Source of the DNA: a virus
Length of the DNA: 24,402 bases
IMG/VR virus record: IMGVR_UViG_3300031841_000100
Location: 1-24,402 of that record
Direction: 5' to 3' (one strand)
A program made the position numbers and the translations under genes. The notes under the pieces were generated by a model. It saw only the letters and a list, made by a program, of their open reading frames with translations. It was not told the DNA's origin and ran no database searches. Of the stretch, positions 1 through 8,900 are shown one piece after another (the stretch's first letter is position 1; each line of letters begins with the position of its first letter).

Positions 1-107
1 GTAGAGCCACGCTGAGCTGTAGTACCAGACGCAACCTTAGTTCCCTCTGTACCAGTATCAGTTATGTTCTCAAATTTAAAGTCAGCAATGTCCCTAGCTT
101 TAGTCAT
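1..107 (-). CDS. Tail fibre/adhesin-like protein, N-terminal part (runs off left edge)
   Basis: Only the first 35 codons are inside the window; the frame is open to base 1. The start is the ATG at 107-105, preceded by a strong TAGGAGG Shine-Dalgarno sequence about 8 nt upstream, which fixes it. The visible peptide begins MTKARDIADF and continues with FENITDTGTEGTKVASGTTAQRG split over the next residues. This Asp/Thr/Gly-rich opening is familiar from tail-fibre or structural proteins of marine (pelagiphage-type) podoviruses, where it is followed by fibre repeats. It is the third fibre-type gene in a row, so a role in the receptor-binding apparatus is inferred from context. No catalytic or receptor-binding region is visible because the C-terminal part is missing. 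Confidence 0.7.
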   Translation of the reverse strand, partial: MTKARDIADFKFENITDTGTEGTKVASGTTAQRGS

Positions 108-146
108 AAGACTAAACCTCCTATATTAGTTTTTAAAATTATTTTA

Positions 147-371
147 TTAAAGAACGATTGTATTCGCCTCATCCTCAGTTAATGGCTCTCCAGCAATTAA
201 CTTTGCTTTAGCACTAGCTTTTAAAGTATCTTTTTCAGCTTTAGCTGTTTCTTCTGCTTGTTTTTCAGCTTCTAATTCAGCTTGTCTGTCATTGTATGCT
301 TGTAATTCAGTTTCATCTAAATCAACAAGTGTTTGAACATTGTTTGCTTCTATAATTAATCTTTTAGTCAT
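147..371 (-). CDS. Small coiled-coil protein between fibre genes (74 aa)
   Basis: Unrecognised protein beginning MTKRLIIEANNVQTL. A longer upstream start (base 410) lies inside the preceding fibre gene. I prefer the ATG at 371-369 because it overlaps the fibre stop codon as TAATG, follows a GGAGAAAAGGA ribosome site, and gives a protein with sensible composition. Residues 20-60 are a charged helix rich in Gln, Glu, Ala and Lys that should form a coiled coil. The tail ends in GEPLTEDEANTIVL. Small charged proteins beside fibre genes can be fibre chaperones or attachment factors, but nothing in the sequence proves that here. Translational coupling to the 281-aa fibre gene is likely from the overlap. 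Confidence 0.75.
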   Translation of the reverse strand: MTKRLIIEANNVQTLVDLDETELQAYNDRQAELEAEKQAEETAKAEKDTLKASAKAKLIAGEPLTEDEANTIVL

Positions 372-1216
372 TATCCTTTTCTCCCATAAAGTTTGTATGC
401 ACCTTGACAAGTAGCAGGAAATGTTAATCTATAACCACTTCCACTTGATGAAACATTTCCATGAAATACTTGATGAAACTCAAAAATTGCTCTGTAAGTT
501 GCATCTTGGTTTGGTCTATTATAATGGATAATGTGATTTTTATTTACTGCTCTATTCATTCCATTACTTTCAATTTTAAGTAATGCTCTCATATTTCTAA
601 AACCATCTGTCATAAAAACACAGCTATTACTATTATCTCTTTGATGACCATAAACTGTTGTAGATGATGAGTTCATTCTAATACCATTAGAAGAAACTGC
701 TGAAGAAGTAGAACCATTACTCAATGGAAGAAACTCTCCACTTCCTGCTTGAGTACCACTATTATTTTCTACTTCAATCATATTAACAAATGAGTGATAT
801 GTTGAACCATCAAAAAGAGATGATGCAAAATCTACACTAGCACTTCCAGAAAAAGTTCCACTTGCAACTTTTACAAAGTCAGATGATACTGTTCCCCAAC
901 TAGGATTAGCACCAGCTCCACCAGTTTGCAAAACTTGACCAGAAGTTCCAGCTGCTAGTCTTTGCAGACCAGAGCCATCACGATATAAAATATCTCCCTG
1001 GGTAGTAATAGTTGTTCCTACATCTGTTCCATCAGTACCAGCTTGAGCTAATACATTCCAATAAGTCGTGTTAGTGACAGCATTACCAGTTGATGCAAGG
1101 ATACAGATATAGCTTGTTCCCCCGCTTGAAACAACATCGTCTGGAGTATATGCGGTTGCGTTATTATACGCTCCACGCCATACCATTTTAATTTTGCCTA
1201 AATCTACTGTAGCCAT
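371..1216 (-). CDS. Tail fibre / receptor-binding protein with carbohydrate-binding-like N-terminus (281 aa)
   Basis: Structural adhesin by composition (Ser, Thr, Gly, Asn rich) and position. Residues 13-57 contain the pattern WRGAYNNATAY, DDVV, TSYICI and YWNVL. This resembles the small CBM5/12-like beta module found on many phage fibres and is also present in the neighbouring 674-aa fibre. Residues 60-110 include a linker with TQGDILYRDGSGLQRLAAGT and GQVLQT, a motif commonly placed before fibre head domains. The C-terminal 170 residues look like a beta-rich head ending in TCQGAYKLYGRKG. The start at 1216 has a weak AGGATTATC leader. The stop overlaps the next start (TAATG). Receptor specificity cannot be read from the sequence. 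Confidence 0.8.
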   Translation of the reverse strand: MATVDLGKIKMVWRGAYNNATAYTPDDVVSSGGTSYICILASTGNAVTNTTYWNVLAQAGTDGTDVGTTITTQGDILYRDGSGLQRLAAGTSGQVLQTGGAGANPSWGTVSSDFVKVASGTFSGSASVDFASSLFDGSTYHSFVNMIEVENNSGTQAGSGEFLPLSNGSTSSAVSSNGIRMNSSSTTVYGHQRDNSNSCVFMTDGFRNMRALLKIESNGMNRAVNKNHIIHYNRPNQDATYRAIFEFHQVFHGNVSSSGSGYRLTFPATCQGAYKLYGRKG

Positions 1217-1271
1217 GATAATCCTATAAGTTATTTGTTTAATTATTTATAGAAAACTTATTGTGAACAAA

Positions 1272-3296
1272 TTAAACTGTTGCAATAAGGTTTCCATCTG
1301 AGTTGATGCTAAAAGTAAAACCAGTAGCAGCAAAAATTACATCATCTGCTGCAGCATAATCGGCATTGCTAATATTATCAGCTCCTCCATTTGTTGTTAT
1401 TATATTCAAATTATTATTAACTGTTTTAAATACATATACCTCAGCTGAGCTAGCATTTGCGTATGAGAGAGCTGTTCCAGCTCCATTAACAACTAACGCT
1501 TGACCAGCCGATCCAATCGATGCTGGAGTATCTGTTAAATCATTTATTGATATGTTGGCTAATTGAAAAGTACCATAAGCCACTATCATAAGAATATCAT
1601 TAACAGCTGCTGGAGATGCTAGTACAACGCTATTTCCCGATGTTGCAGTAAAATCTGCATTCGCTAGCTTAACCCCGTTCAAATATATATCACAGAACCC
1701 GCTATCATAAGCAAGAACGGCTGAATTATTATCTGCTCCAGAGAAAGTAGTTTGACCAGCTGTAGCTGTGTATTCAAATCTAGCTGCAGTTCCATTAACT
1801 GTAGAACCAGCTGCCGCCCATCCACTAGATTTATAAACTTTTAATTCATTGGCTGTTGTATCAAAATATAGATCTCCAGTATTTAATGATGTTGTTGGAG
1901 CTGATGCTGATATTCTATAAACATCTGCAAAGTTTTGCACCGATGATAAATTGCTAGATACATTAGACACCGCTGCATGAGCTGATGCTAAGTTTCCTAA
2001 ATCAGATATTGCAGCAAGTGTATTAATATTTCCGCTGTTTGAGTTGACAGCATTAATGTTAGCTGAATTTGAGTTGACCGCAGATACTGCAGCCTGGATC
2101 GAATTAACTCCAGAAATATCAGTACGAATATTATTAAGATTTGTAATCTCGCTGCTTAAACCAGAGAGATTTGTAATTTCAGTATTTAAACCAGCAACTG
2201 TTGAAATATTGTTTGTTGGAGATATTTGAGCTGCAACTGTATTTACATTAGCTTGATCCGCTGTTGTAAGTTGGATTTGTCTCCAGGTAGTATTACCTAG
2301 ATCATAAACTTTCATTACATTGTTAGTCGTATCAAAATATAATGCTCCGTCTGTAAGAGCTGCTCCATCATTATCTAAAGTTGGATCTGATGCTTTAGCT
2401 CCTAAAAATCTATCATCAAAATTATCTAATGCTGCCTCCGCTGCAGCTTGAGCTGTTTGAGCTGCTGTTCTTGCAGTTTCGGCTGCTGTCTGAGCTGTTT
2501 CGGATGCTGTTTTCGCAGTTTCAGCATCGTTCTTATGAGATAAGGCTGTTGCCGCAGATGATGCTGCATTAGTCTCAGAAGTTGCTGCATTTGTTTCAGA
2601 AGTAGCCGCAGCTGCAGCTGATGAAGTAGCAGATGCTGCATCTACTAATAAATCCCATTTTGCGCTGTCAGCATTTGTAGTTAATGGCTGAGTACCAGAT
2701 GAAGTGTGACCCGTATTAGCTAAAAAAATATTATTTGTACTTGTGTCTTTAACTATATCTCTAGCAGCATAAGAAGTTGCTGCAGACCAATTTCCCTTAA
2801 ATGTCCCCAGCTCTTGTGAAACTACTAATTCCCCGTTGCTATCAAATCCTAAAATTTTTCCAGCTCTTTCTGCAGATCCAACAATAAACTCAGTTGAGTT
2901 CATCGTATTAGTTCTTGATAATTTAATAGATCTATCTACTTCTTCTTGCAGCTCTTGCTGCTGTAAAGTTAATTTATCGAGAGCTGCCTCATGTGTTTCA
3001 GCTGGAAATGGATCATTTGATATGTAATCTGTTTCTTGAGTTAAGTTAGTATTTCTTAATAAGACTACAGTTATTCCAGTTCCAGGAGCTGTCACAAAAT
3101 TTACTTGTCCACCAGATGCTCCGTTATCTACAATAGAATAATGAGTTGTTAAAGTTTGTACTGTTTCAGTTCCGTCAGCAGCTCTTAGGATTACTTGCAG
3201 CTCTGCTGAGCTATGGATTGGAAAAGTAAAAGCAAAACTTGTTGTGCTATTATCTCCATTATAGGAATTTTTTACCGATAAACTCGATACTGTCAT
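1272..3296 (-). CDS. Tail fibre with T7 gp17-like N-terminal anchor (674 aa)
   Basis: Main tail fibre candidate. Residues 1-130 match the N-terminal tail-attachment domain of the T7 gp17 family: SYNGDNSTTSFAFTFPI, a central LQVILR, a GITVVLLRNTNL strand, and ERAGKILGFD near residue 143. Residues 168-216 carry a CBM-like module (GNWSAATSY, RDIV). Residues 220-295 are an Ala-rich coiled coil with repeated SETNAA and ETAxTAA units. A short module with LYFDTT and KVY occurs twice (about residues 319-331 and 476-488). Residues 350-450 are Asn/Ile-rich repeats that probably form a trimeric stalk. Residues 538-580 (IYLNGVKLANADF) form a common fibre beta module. The length fits a trimeric side fibre. 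The promoter-like stretch at 3336-3378 lies just upstream. Confidence 0.9.
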   Translation of the reverse strand: MTVSSLSVKNSYNGDNSTTSFAFTFPIHSSAELQVILRAADGTETVQTLTTHYSIVDNGASGGQVNFVTAPGTGITVVLLRNTNLTQETDYISNDPFPAETHEAALDKLTLQQQELQEEVDRSIKLSRTNTMNSTEFIVGSAERAGKILGFDSNGELVVSQELGTFKGNWSAATSYAARDIVKDTSTNNIFLANTGHTSSGTQPLTTNADSAKWDLLVDAASATSSAAAAATSETNAATSETNAASSAATALSHKNDAETAKTASETAQTAAETARTAAQTAQAAAEAALDNFDDRFLGAKASDPTLDNDGAALTDGALYFDTTNNVMKVYDLGNTTWRQIQLTTADQANVNTVAAQISPTNNISTVAGLNTEITNLSGLSSEITNLNNIRTDISGVNSIQAAVSAVNSNSANINAVNSNSGNINTLAAISDLGNLASAHAAVSNVSSNLSSVQNFADVYRISASAPTTSLNTGDLYFDTTANELKVYKSSGWAAAGSTVNGTAARFEYTATAGQTTFSGADNNSAVLAYDSGFCDIYLNGVKLANADFTATSGNSVVLASPAAVNDILMIVAYGTFQLANISINDLTDTPASIGSAGQALVVNGAGTALSYANASSAEVYVFKTVNNNLNIITTNGGADNISNADYAAADDVIFAATGFTFSINSDGNLIATV

Positions 3297-3335
3297 AATT
3301 TACCTTTTATTGTTTTGGGAAAAATTTTTGTAGGC

Positions 3336-3378
3336 GTTATAATCCTACTATATTTTTCGTATTAGATTAATTTGTCAA
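3336..3378 (-). promoter_or_regulatory. Candidate promoter upstream of the fibre genes
   Basis: In the 96-nt gap before the fibre module the minus strand reads TTGACA (3378-3373), then TAATACGA (3364-3357), then TATAGT (3352-3347) and TATAAC (3341-3336). TTGACA to TATAGT is 20 nt apart, longer than the usual 17. The TAATACGA followed four bases later by TATAG resembles a T7-class promoter that is one base short. This could be a host-sigma promoter or a phage-polymerase promoter relic. No second copy of TAATACGA was noticed in the window, which argues against a phage-specific RNA polymerase system. Confidence 0.3.
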
Positions 3379-3392
3379 TTCTGTCTATAGAA

Positions 3393-5975
3393 TTATTGAG
3401 AAATTTCTGGTGCATCACTAGGCATATTTTCGCCTGGATACCACCAATAATCTCTATTTTCTTTGTTCTGGTATCTTTTAATAATATTGTTATTTCTTTT
3501 ATGAAATTTTGGATCAATTAAGTTCTGTAATGTATCTACTATGATCCTTTCCCATGCTGCTCTTAAATACCATATTGAGCTGCCTGGAGTGTATTTTTTA
3601 ATAAAATTAGAAAACTCTCTACCCAAAGCTGGCTCTTTACCGCCAGGCATATATCTAAGTGTTTCATCAATTAGACCATATACATCTTTAGCAAAAGCTA
3701 CTGGTAATCCAAGTAAAGCATCTGTGACATCAGTTCCGTAATTTTCTCCCTCTGCCTCTTGATAAACTAGATCTCCAAAAATACCTAATCCACCACCACC
3801 AATTAATCTAGCTAACCAATATTGAAACATTTGTGTTTTATCTAAGCTGCTAAAGTTAATTACATCTCTGCCTTTTAATACTTCTCTCATCTCATGTGAG
3901 TAAGCATTCATTAAAGTTGTACCTATTAAAAATGGTACTAGATAACCCGCTTTGCCTTTTAAACCAGTTTCTCTTAAACCTCTCATTATGTGAGTAAAAC
4001 CAATTGCAATTGCAAAATTTTTAAACATCAATCCAGATGCTAATATTTCTCCAGCAAATGTTCCTGGTTTATTTTTACCCATAACAGCAACTCTACCTCT
4101 AATCGCAGCTGTAGGTATAGCATGATCTGTTTCTGTAAAGATCATCTCCATAATTCTTGCGTGCAATCTATTAGCTGTTCCTACATCAATGTCTTTTCTT
4201 TTTAATAAATCTTCTGGTTTAAAAAACATTGCCTCTCCAGGCTTAATGTTTGGATCATCAATAGCAGCATCATATAATTTAGTTTGCCTGATAAGATCCC
4301 AATCTCCCTCTCTTATTCCATAAGTTTCTAAAGTTTGTGTAAGAGATCTTCCGTAAGATTGTAATTTTCCTTTTTGTGTTAAGGCATTAAGTTCTTTCCA
4401 AGATAAATTAAAATTATCTCCTAAGAAACCCATAAACTCCATACCAAAAGCCCAACGACCAGCTTGTGTTAAATGTGATAAACCAGATGCTCTAAGTGTT
4501 GCGTCTGATAACATCTTTGCAAGTATAGGTGCATCCGTATCTATAAAATATCTATTAGCAGCTGATGCAATAGTTGACCAATGCTCTCCAACTAACCCAG
4601 CTCTAATAGCTGCCTTAGACCAGGTTTTGTCTGTTTTTAAACCATCCTTAATTAATTTTAATGCTTTTCTATTTGCTTTATATGCGGGTAATCCAAGAAA
4701 CTTAGATGTCATTCTTGAAAAGAAAAAGTCAGATTGTGCAAGTAGTGTTGCAGAACCAATAACAGCAGAAGTTAGAATATGTCTTAAACCAGCAAATCCC
4801 ATAGCCCACCACTTATCTACTCCACTATTTAATCTACCAGAATGAGCTAAGTATAAATTTTCTAATCCCTCTATTTTAGCTCTAATATTTTCTCTTTCTT
4901 TAATTGGCATATCTTTTGTATTAACTCTAATAAGATCTACCAAGTATCTAAAACCAGCGTTAGGATTTGGTCCCAAGGCTCTCATCATAGCTGTATCTCT
5001 ACTAATGCTTTCTAAATGCTGGTATATTGTAGATATAACATCTTCATCTCCAAACTTAGATTGATAAGCCATATAATCATCTGCGCTTTTAAAAACTAAA
5101 AATCTATGATCTAATCTTTTGTTAGCTGTCATACCAGATGCGTTGCTCATAGTTCTTGATGTAGATCTTGTGCCTGGTACTAATTGACTAACTCCCTCAG
5201 TTCTAATTGCCTCATAAGTTCTAGGTAATTCTAAAACTAATTCCTCTCTAGTAAATGATCTACCCGTTTTATTATTAATCATTCTTTCAAGATCTAACTT
5301 AGGTAAAATATATTCAATCCATTCTTCTTGAGTTGCTTGACCAACTTTAACTGGATTATGTGGTTGTGGTAAATAATTACCTTTTATCTTAGCAACATTG
5401 CCACCAAATTGATTATGTCTAGTTCTTGCAAGTTCTATAGCCTCATTGATTGCTGCAGCAAATTCTTTTGCTAAAGGATTAGCAGTAGATCCAGGTTCTA
5501 ATATTTCTTTAATAATTAATGGAGTAGTCATTTTTTGAAATTTATTTCTTCTGCCAAAATAACTTGTTCTATACTTCTCCATAAACTTAGCTAAAGGTGC
5601 GTGTACTAAACCTAGCTCAGTTCTTTTCATATTAGTTATTGATAAGATTTGATTGCCAGCATCTTGATCGAATATAGATCTTATTCCCTCAATAATATCT
5701 TTTTCGCCTTTTACATTTTTATAATTTTCTGCAGTAAATTTATTCTGAGCTTGTACTCTAGCTTGATATAATGCGTTTCTTTTAGATCTTATTCTTTTTT
5801 CTTGCTGCACATCCCAAGTCTCTTTAGCTGCAGCTCTTTCAGCCTCAAAATCATTATAGCCTTGAGACTTAAATTTATCGTATTGTTTTTGAAATTCTAT
5901 TCTGTGAGCATCTGCTGCATCTGATGTCATCTCTCCATCTCTAAGCGCATTGCTAATACATTTTAAATAACTCAT
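3393..5975 (-). CDS. Large internal virion / ejection protein (860 aa)
   Basis: Large, mostly helical protein without an enzyme motif that I can recognise. It begins MSYLKCISNALRDGEM and has charged helices up to about residue 200. It then has a NYLPQPHNP segment near residue 205 and a KRLDHRFLVFKSADDYM stretch near 290. The PQPHNP and LDHRFLVF signatures occur in very large phage polyvalent or internal proteins that are packaged and ejected with DNA. Hydrophobic stretches near residues 400-420 (GLRHILTSAVIGSATLLAQ) and 675-690 (LVPFLIGTTLMNAY) could contact a membrane. Its start overlaps the end of the 1052-aa gene as ATGA, so the two are probably made together. By order and size it corresponds to the last ejection protein of T7-like virions (gp16 position), but no lysozyme-type motif was seen. 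Confidence 0.75.
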   Translation of the reverse strand: MSYLKCISNALRDGEMTSDAADAHRIEFQKQYDKFKSQGYNDFEAERAAAKETWDVQQEKRIRSKRNALYQARVQAQNKFTAENYKNVKGEKDIIEGIRSIFDQDAGNQILSITNMKRTELGLVHAPLAKFMEKYRTSYFGRRNKFQKMTTPLIIKEILEPGSTANPLAKEFAAAINEAIELARTRHNQFGGNVAKIKGNYLPQPHNPVKVGQATQEEWIEYILPKLDLERMINNKTGRSFTREELVLELPRTYEAIRTEGVSQLVPGTRSTSRTMSNASGMTANKRLDHRFLVFKSADDYMAYQSKFGDEDVISTIYQHLESISRDTAMMRALGPNPNAGFRYLVDLIRVNTKDMPIKERENIRAKIEGLENLYLAHSGRLNSGVDKWWAMGFAGLRHILTSAVIGSATLLAQSDFFFSRMTSKFLGLPAYKANRKALKLIKDGLKTDKTWSKAAIRAGLVGEHWSTIASAANRYFIDTDAPILAKMLSDATLRASGLSHLTQAGRWAFGMEFMGFLGDNFNLSWKELNALTQKGKLQSYGRSLTQTLETYGIREGDWDLIRQTKLYDAAIDDPNIKPGEAMFFKPEDLLKRKDIDVGTANRLHARIMEMIFTETDHAIPTAAIRGRVAVMGKNKPGTFAGEILASGLMFKNFAIAIGFTHIMRGLRETGLKGKAGYLVPFLIGTTLMNAYSHEMREVLKGRDVINFSSLDKTQMFQYWLARLIGGGGLGIFGDLVYQEAEGENYGTDVTDALLGLPVAFAKDVYGLIDETLRYMPGGKEPALGREFSNFIKKYTPGSSIWYLRAAWERIIVDTLQNLIDPKFHKRNNNIIKRYQNKENRDYWWYPGENMPSDAPEISQ

Positions 5976-8900
5976 TTACAATCCTTTAATCTTTCTAAGG
6001 CTTGAGCTGCCTTAGCATCATCTTCTAAAAATTCTCTCATTGGCTTAACTATATCTATTTCTTCTCCAGCTCCATCGATATAAGTACCCGTATGGATCTT
6101 AGCATCTATTAATTCTTCTGATCCTAATCCTTGTTTTTCCAAAGCTGAAAACCAAGCATCGTCTAATTCCATTCTTATATTTTCTTTTGCTTTTTCGAAT
6201 GCAGCTAAACCTTTTGCTGTTTTAAATTCACTAGCTTTCATTTTGTATAGCTTGTGAGATCTTGTTAAAATTGAGGCAGTTGATTTTAATCTAATTTGCA
6301 GCTCAGCTGTCATGCCATCTTTAGTTAAAAGTTGAACATGAATACCTCTATATCCAGATCCTCTGCCATTTTCAGTTTTTAAGAAATCGTCAAATTCTAT
6401 AGCTTTTACAGTATTCTTAATATCTTGAGCTACAGCTCTAGCCTGGTCAATAGTATCTACATCTATTCTAGCTCTAAGCAAATCAGACACTTCTTCAATA
6501 TTTCTAGTCTTGAGCTTTTCTGCCAAACTTGCGTCATCTTTTATACTTATATCTATATTAGCTTTATGTTTTTCTTTAAATTTGTTAAGAAAAGCTAAGT
6601 ATCCATCATAGTTCTTTTTGGCTAAAGCCTTTAATTCGTTGATGTCATTAATACTATGATATATAATTCTTTTACTTATGGCACTTGTAGAACCAACAAT
6701 ATTATTATCAGATCCTCGTAATGATGGAGGAGATGCTGTAGCGTCTGCAAAAACTGATGATGGCGGAGTAGCTTTTGTTCGTTGGGATCCAGCTGCTAAA
6801 TCCTGGGTAATAGATAATGACTTAACTGCTGGAGATGTGCTTACACTTCCTCCACTACCTACATCATCTTTTATTTCTTTAGATATTCCCTCGCCTAATA
6901 TTTCATCTGCAATTGATGGATCTTCTGAGGCTTGACCCACTTTCGGATCACTAAATAATTTATCTGTTTTTAAGTCTTCTTCAAATTTCGTAGGTATCGT
7001 TGGTGTCTCAATTTCAGTTTTGTTAGCTCCAAATGACTGGCTAACATCGCTCCCTCTAAAATCTCCTTTCGCAGCTGCGTCATCGATAGCTTGCTGGAAG
7101 AATTTTTCAGCATCCCCTCGTTTTCCATCTTTGAGGAGTTGCGCTGCTTTTGTGAGTTTGTCTGAGAGTTCTGCTCCAGCTCTGGTTGCGATCTGTTCAA
7201 ATCTTTCTCCAACTTGCTCATATATTAATCTTTGCTCCTCATTGTTAAGTTTGTTTAATTTATTTCCCGCTTTTTGTAAAGTTGTATCATTTTCAACAAT
7301 AGTCTTAAAAGCAGCACTTCTCTTAGTTATATTCTTTTTAGCCCAGTTTAATAACTGAGATCTTTCTACTAATAGAGTTTCTGCAAAAAAATCTGTACCA
7401 AATAATGTGTCTTGTTTAGTGACAGTTTTAGGTAATGTATTTGTTAATCTTAATGTTTGCTCTAACTCTCCAACTGTAGAGAATTTTTTATCTTTTAGAA
7501 TTTTAATTATATTTGCGTGTAAAGATTGATCTTCAATAATCTCTCCAACTTTAGCACCCAGGTTTTCAAGCTGTCTATTATTAGATACCATTCCCCAGGC
7601 ATCATCACTTAACCTTGTTAAACCAAATGTATTTCTAACTAAATTAGTTCTAGGTGGTAAAAATTTTTTTATTTGTTCAAAGTCAACACCATATCTGGAT
7701 CTTAATATTTTAGCAGCATCGCTAGCTGTACCAGTATTATTCATAAGATTAACCATCAAACCTTTAATCATGGCAGCCTCTGGAGTAATACCATCAGCCT
7801 CTCTTATTGTGTAAGCTAGTAAATCAATTTTTTTTCCTTGAGCTGATAATCTTTTAGCTAAGCCTAATCTTTGGTGTCCATCAACAATTGCTTTTGTTCC
7901 ATTCCTATATTCAAAAACCATTATTGTTCCAGCTGCAACATTATCCCATTCTTTAACCTCAGCTAGTTTGTTAGATACACCTCTTTTGTCTCCGTCAGTT
8001 TTATATTGAAAATTTACTGGATCAAATTCTATTTCTTCTGGTTTATAAATTTGATTATTAGCTGTTATCTCATTTATACTTTTTGATTTAATTGCTGCCT
8101 CAATAGGTTTTATTTCTTTTTTAATATCATTTAAAACCATGCTTTGAGCTGCATTATGATTTTCTGTATCTAGCTGCGATGTAGCTTTTGTTTCTTCAAA
8201 AGGATTTTCTGGCTGTTTAACTTTAGACAGCTCTTCTGGATTTTCTATTTTAAGAGCTTTAGATATTTTATTTATTTCTTCATCGCTTGATTTGTTTAAT
8301 TGTTTTCTTAATATGCCAGTAGCATTAGGAACGCCTTTAATAATACCTTGTATTAATCCACCTAAAACAAATGAACCAGCTCCAACAGTTAATGTATTTA
8401 AAACTCCAAGATTTACTGTCTTGCCAAATAATTCTACTTCTGTTTTTAATCCTACTTCTTTTCTAAAACCTTGAGCTTTTATTTGAATAGGTATCTCAAC
8501 AGCTGTACCTATTAAACCCTCTACCCAGGCTACTCTCCATGCAGCAGCTAACGCTGTTGTTGGAACCTTATACATAGCTCCAATTGGTAAAGTACCAAGA
8601 ACCAAAGGATCTGTGACTAACGCAGAAAAAGAACCAGCAAAGTTTCCAAAGGTTCCCATACCCGTAGATCTGTCTGCTATATCAGCTTGCTTATCATGTA
8701 GTCCCTGGATCCTAACTCCCATAGTATTAAAAAATTGATCTTGATTTTCATAACCCATGTTAGTTAATTCTTCTGCAATATCTGGATTAGCAGCTTTTAA
8801 TTCATCTATTCTTTGCCAAAAAGTTTCTATATTTTCTGTTTCTGATGGTGGCGGTTCATCTAATACTCTAGGATCTTCTGGTCCCAAAGGCACATCTTCA

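Noticed and set aside
147-410. 87-aa version of the small coiled-coil gene starting at 410
   Set aside because: The extra 13 residues overlap the fibre gene in another frame without a ribosome site; the start at 371 has both a ribosome site and a TAATG junction.
2440-2640. Tandem repeats in the fibre gene as a CRISPR-like array
   Set aside because: Repeats are short, imperfect and in frame, coding for an Ala/Thr/Glu coiled coil; no spacer structure.
2426-2641. 71-codon minus-strand frame rich in Gln and Leu inside the fibre gene
   Set aside because: Out-of-frame reading of the Ala-rich repeat region; its repetitive Gln/Leu content is an artefact of GCN-rich codons.
3393-5975. Lytic transglycosylase in the 860-aa protein, as in T7 gp16
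   Set aside because: No convincing catalytic Glu context (ESxx...GLMQ) was found.
6678-6935. 85-codon plus-strand frame opposite the linker of the 1052-aa gene
   Set aside because: It lies wholly antisense to a well-supported gene, has no ribosome site, and its openness follows from the low-complexity codons on the other strand.
7020-7358. 112-codon plus-strand frame with a hydrophobic, Cys-rich product
   Set aside because: Antisense to the 1052-aa gene; the composition is what reading Lys/Glu-rich helices backwards gives.
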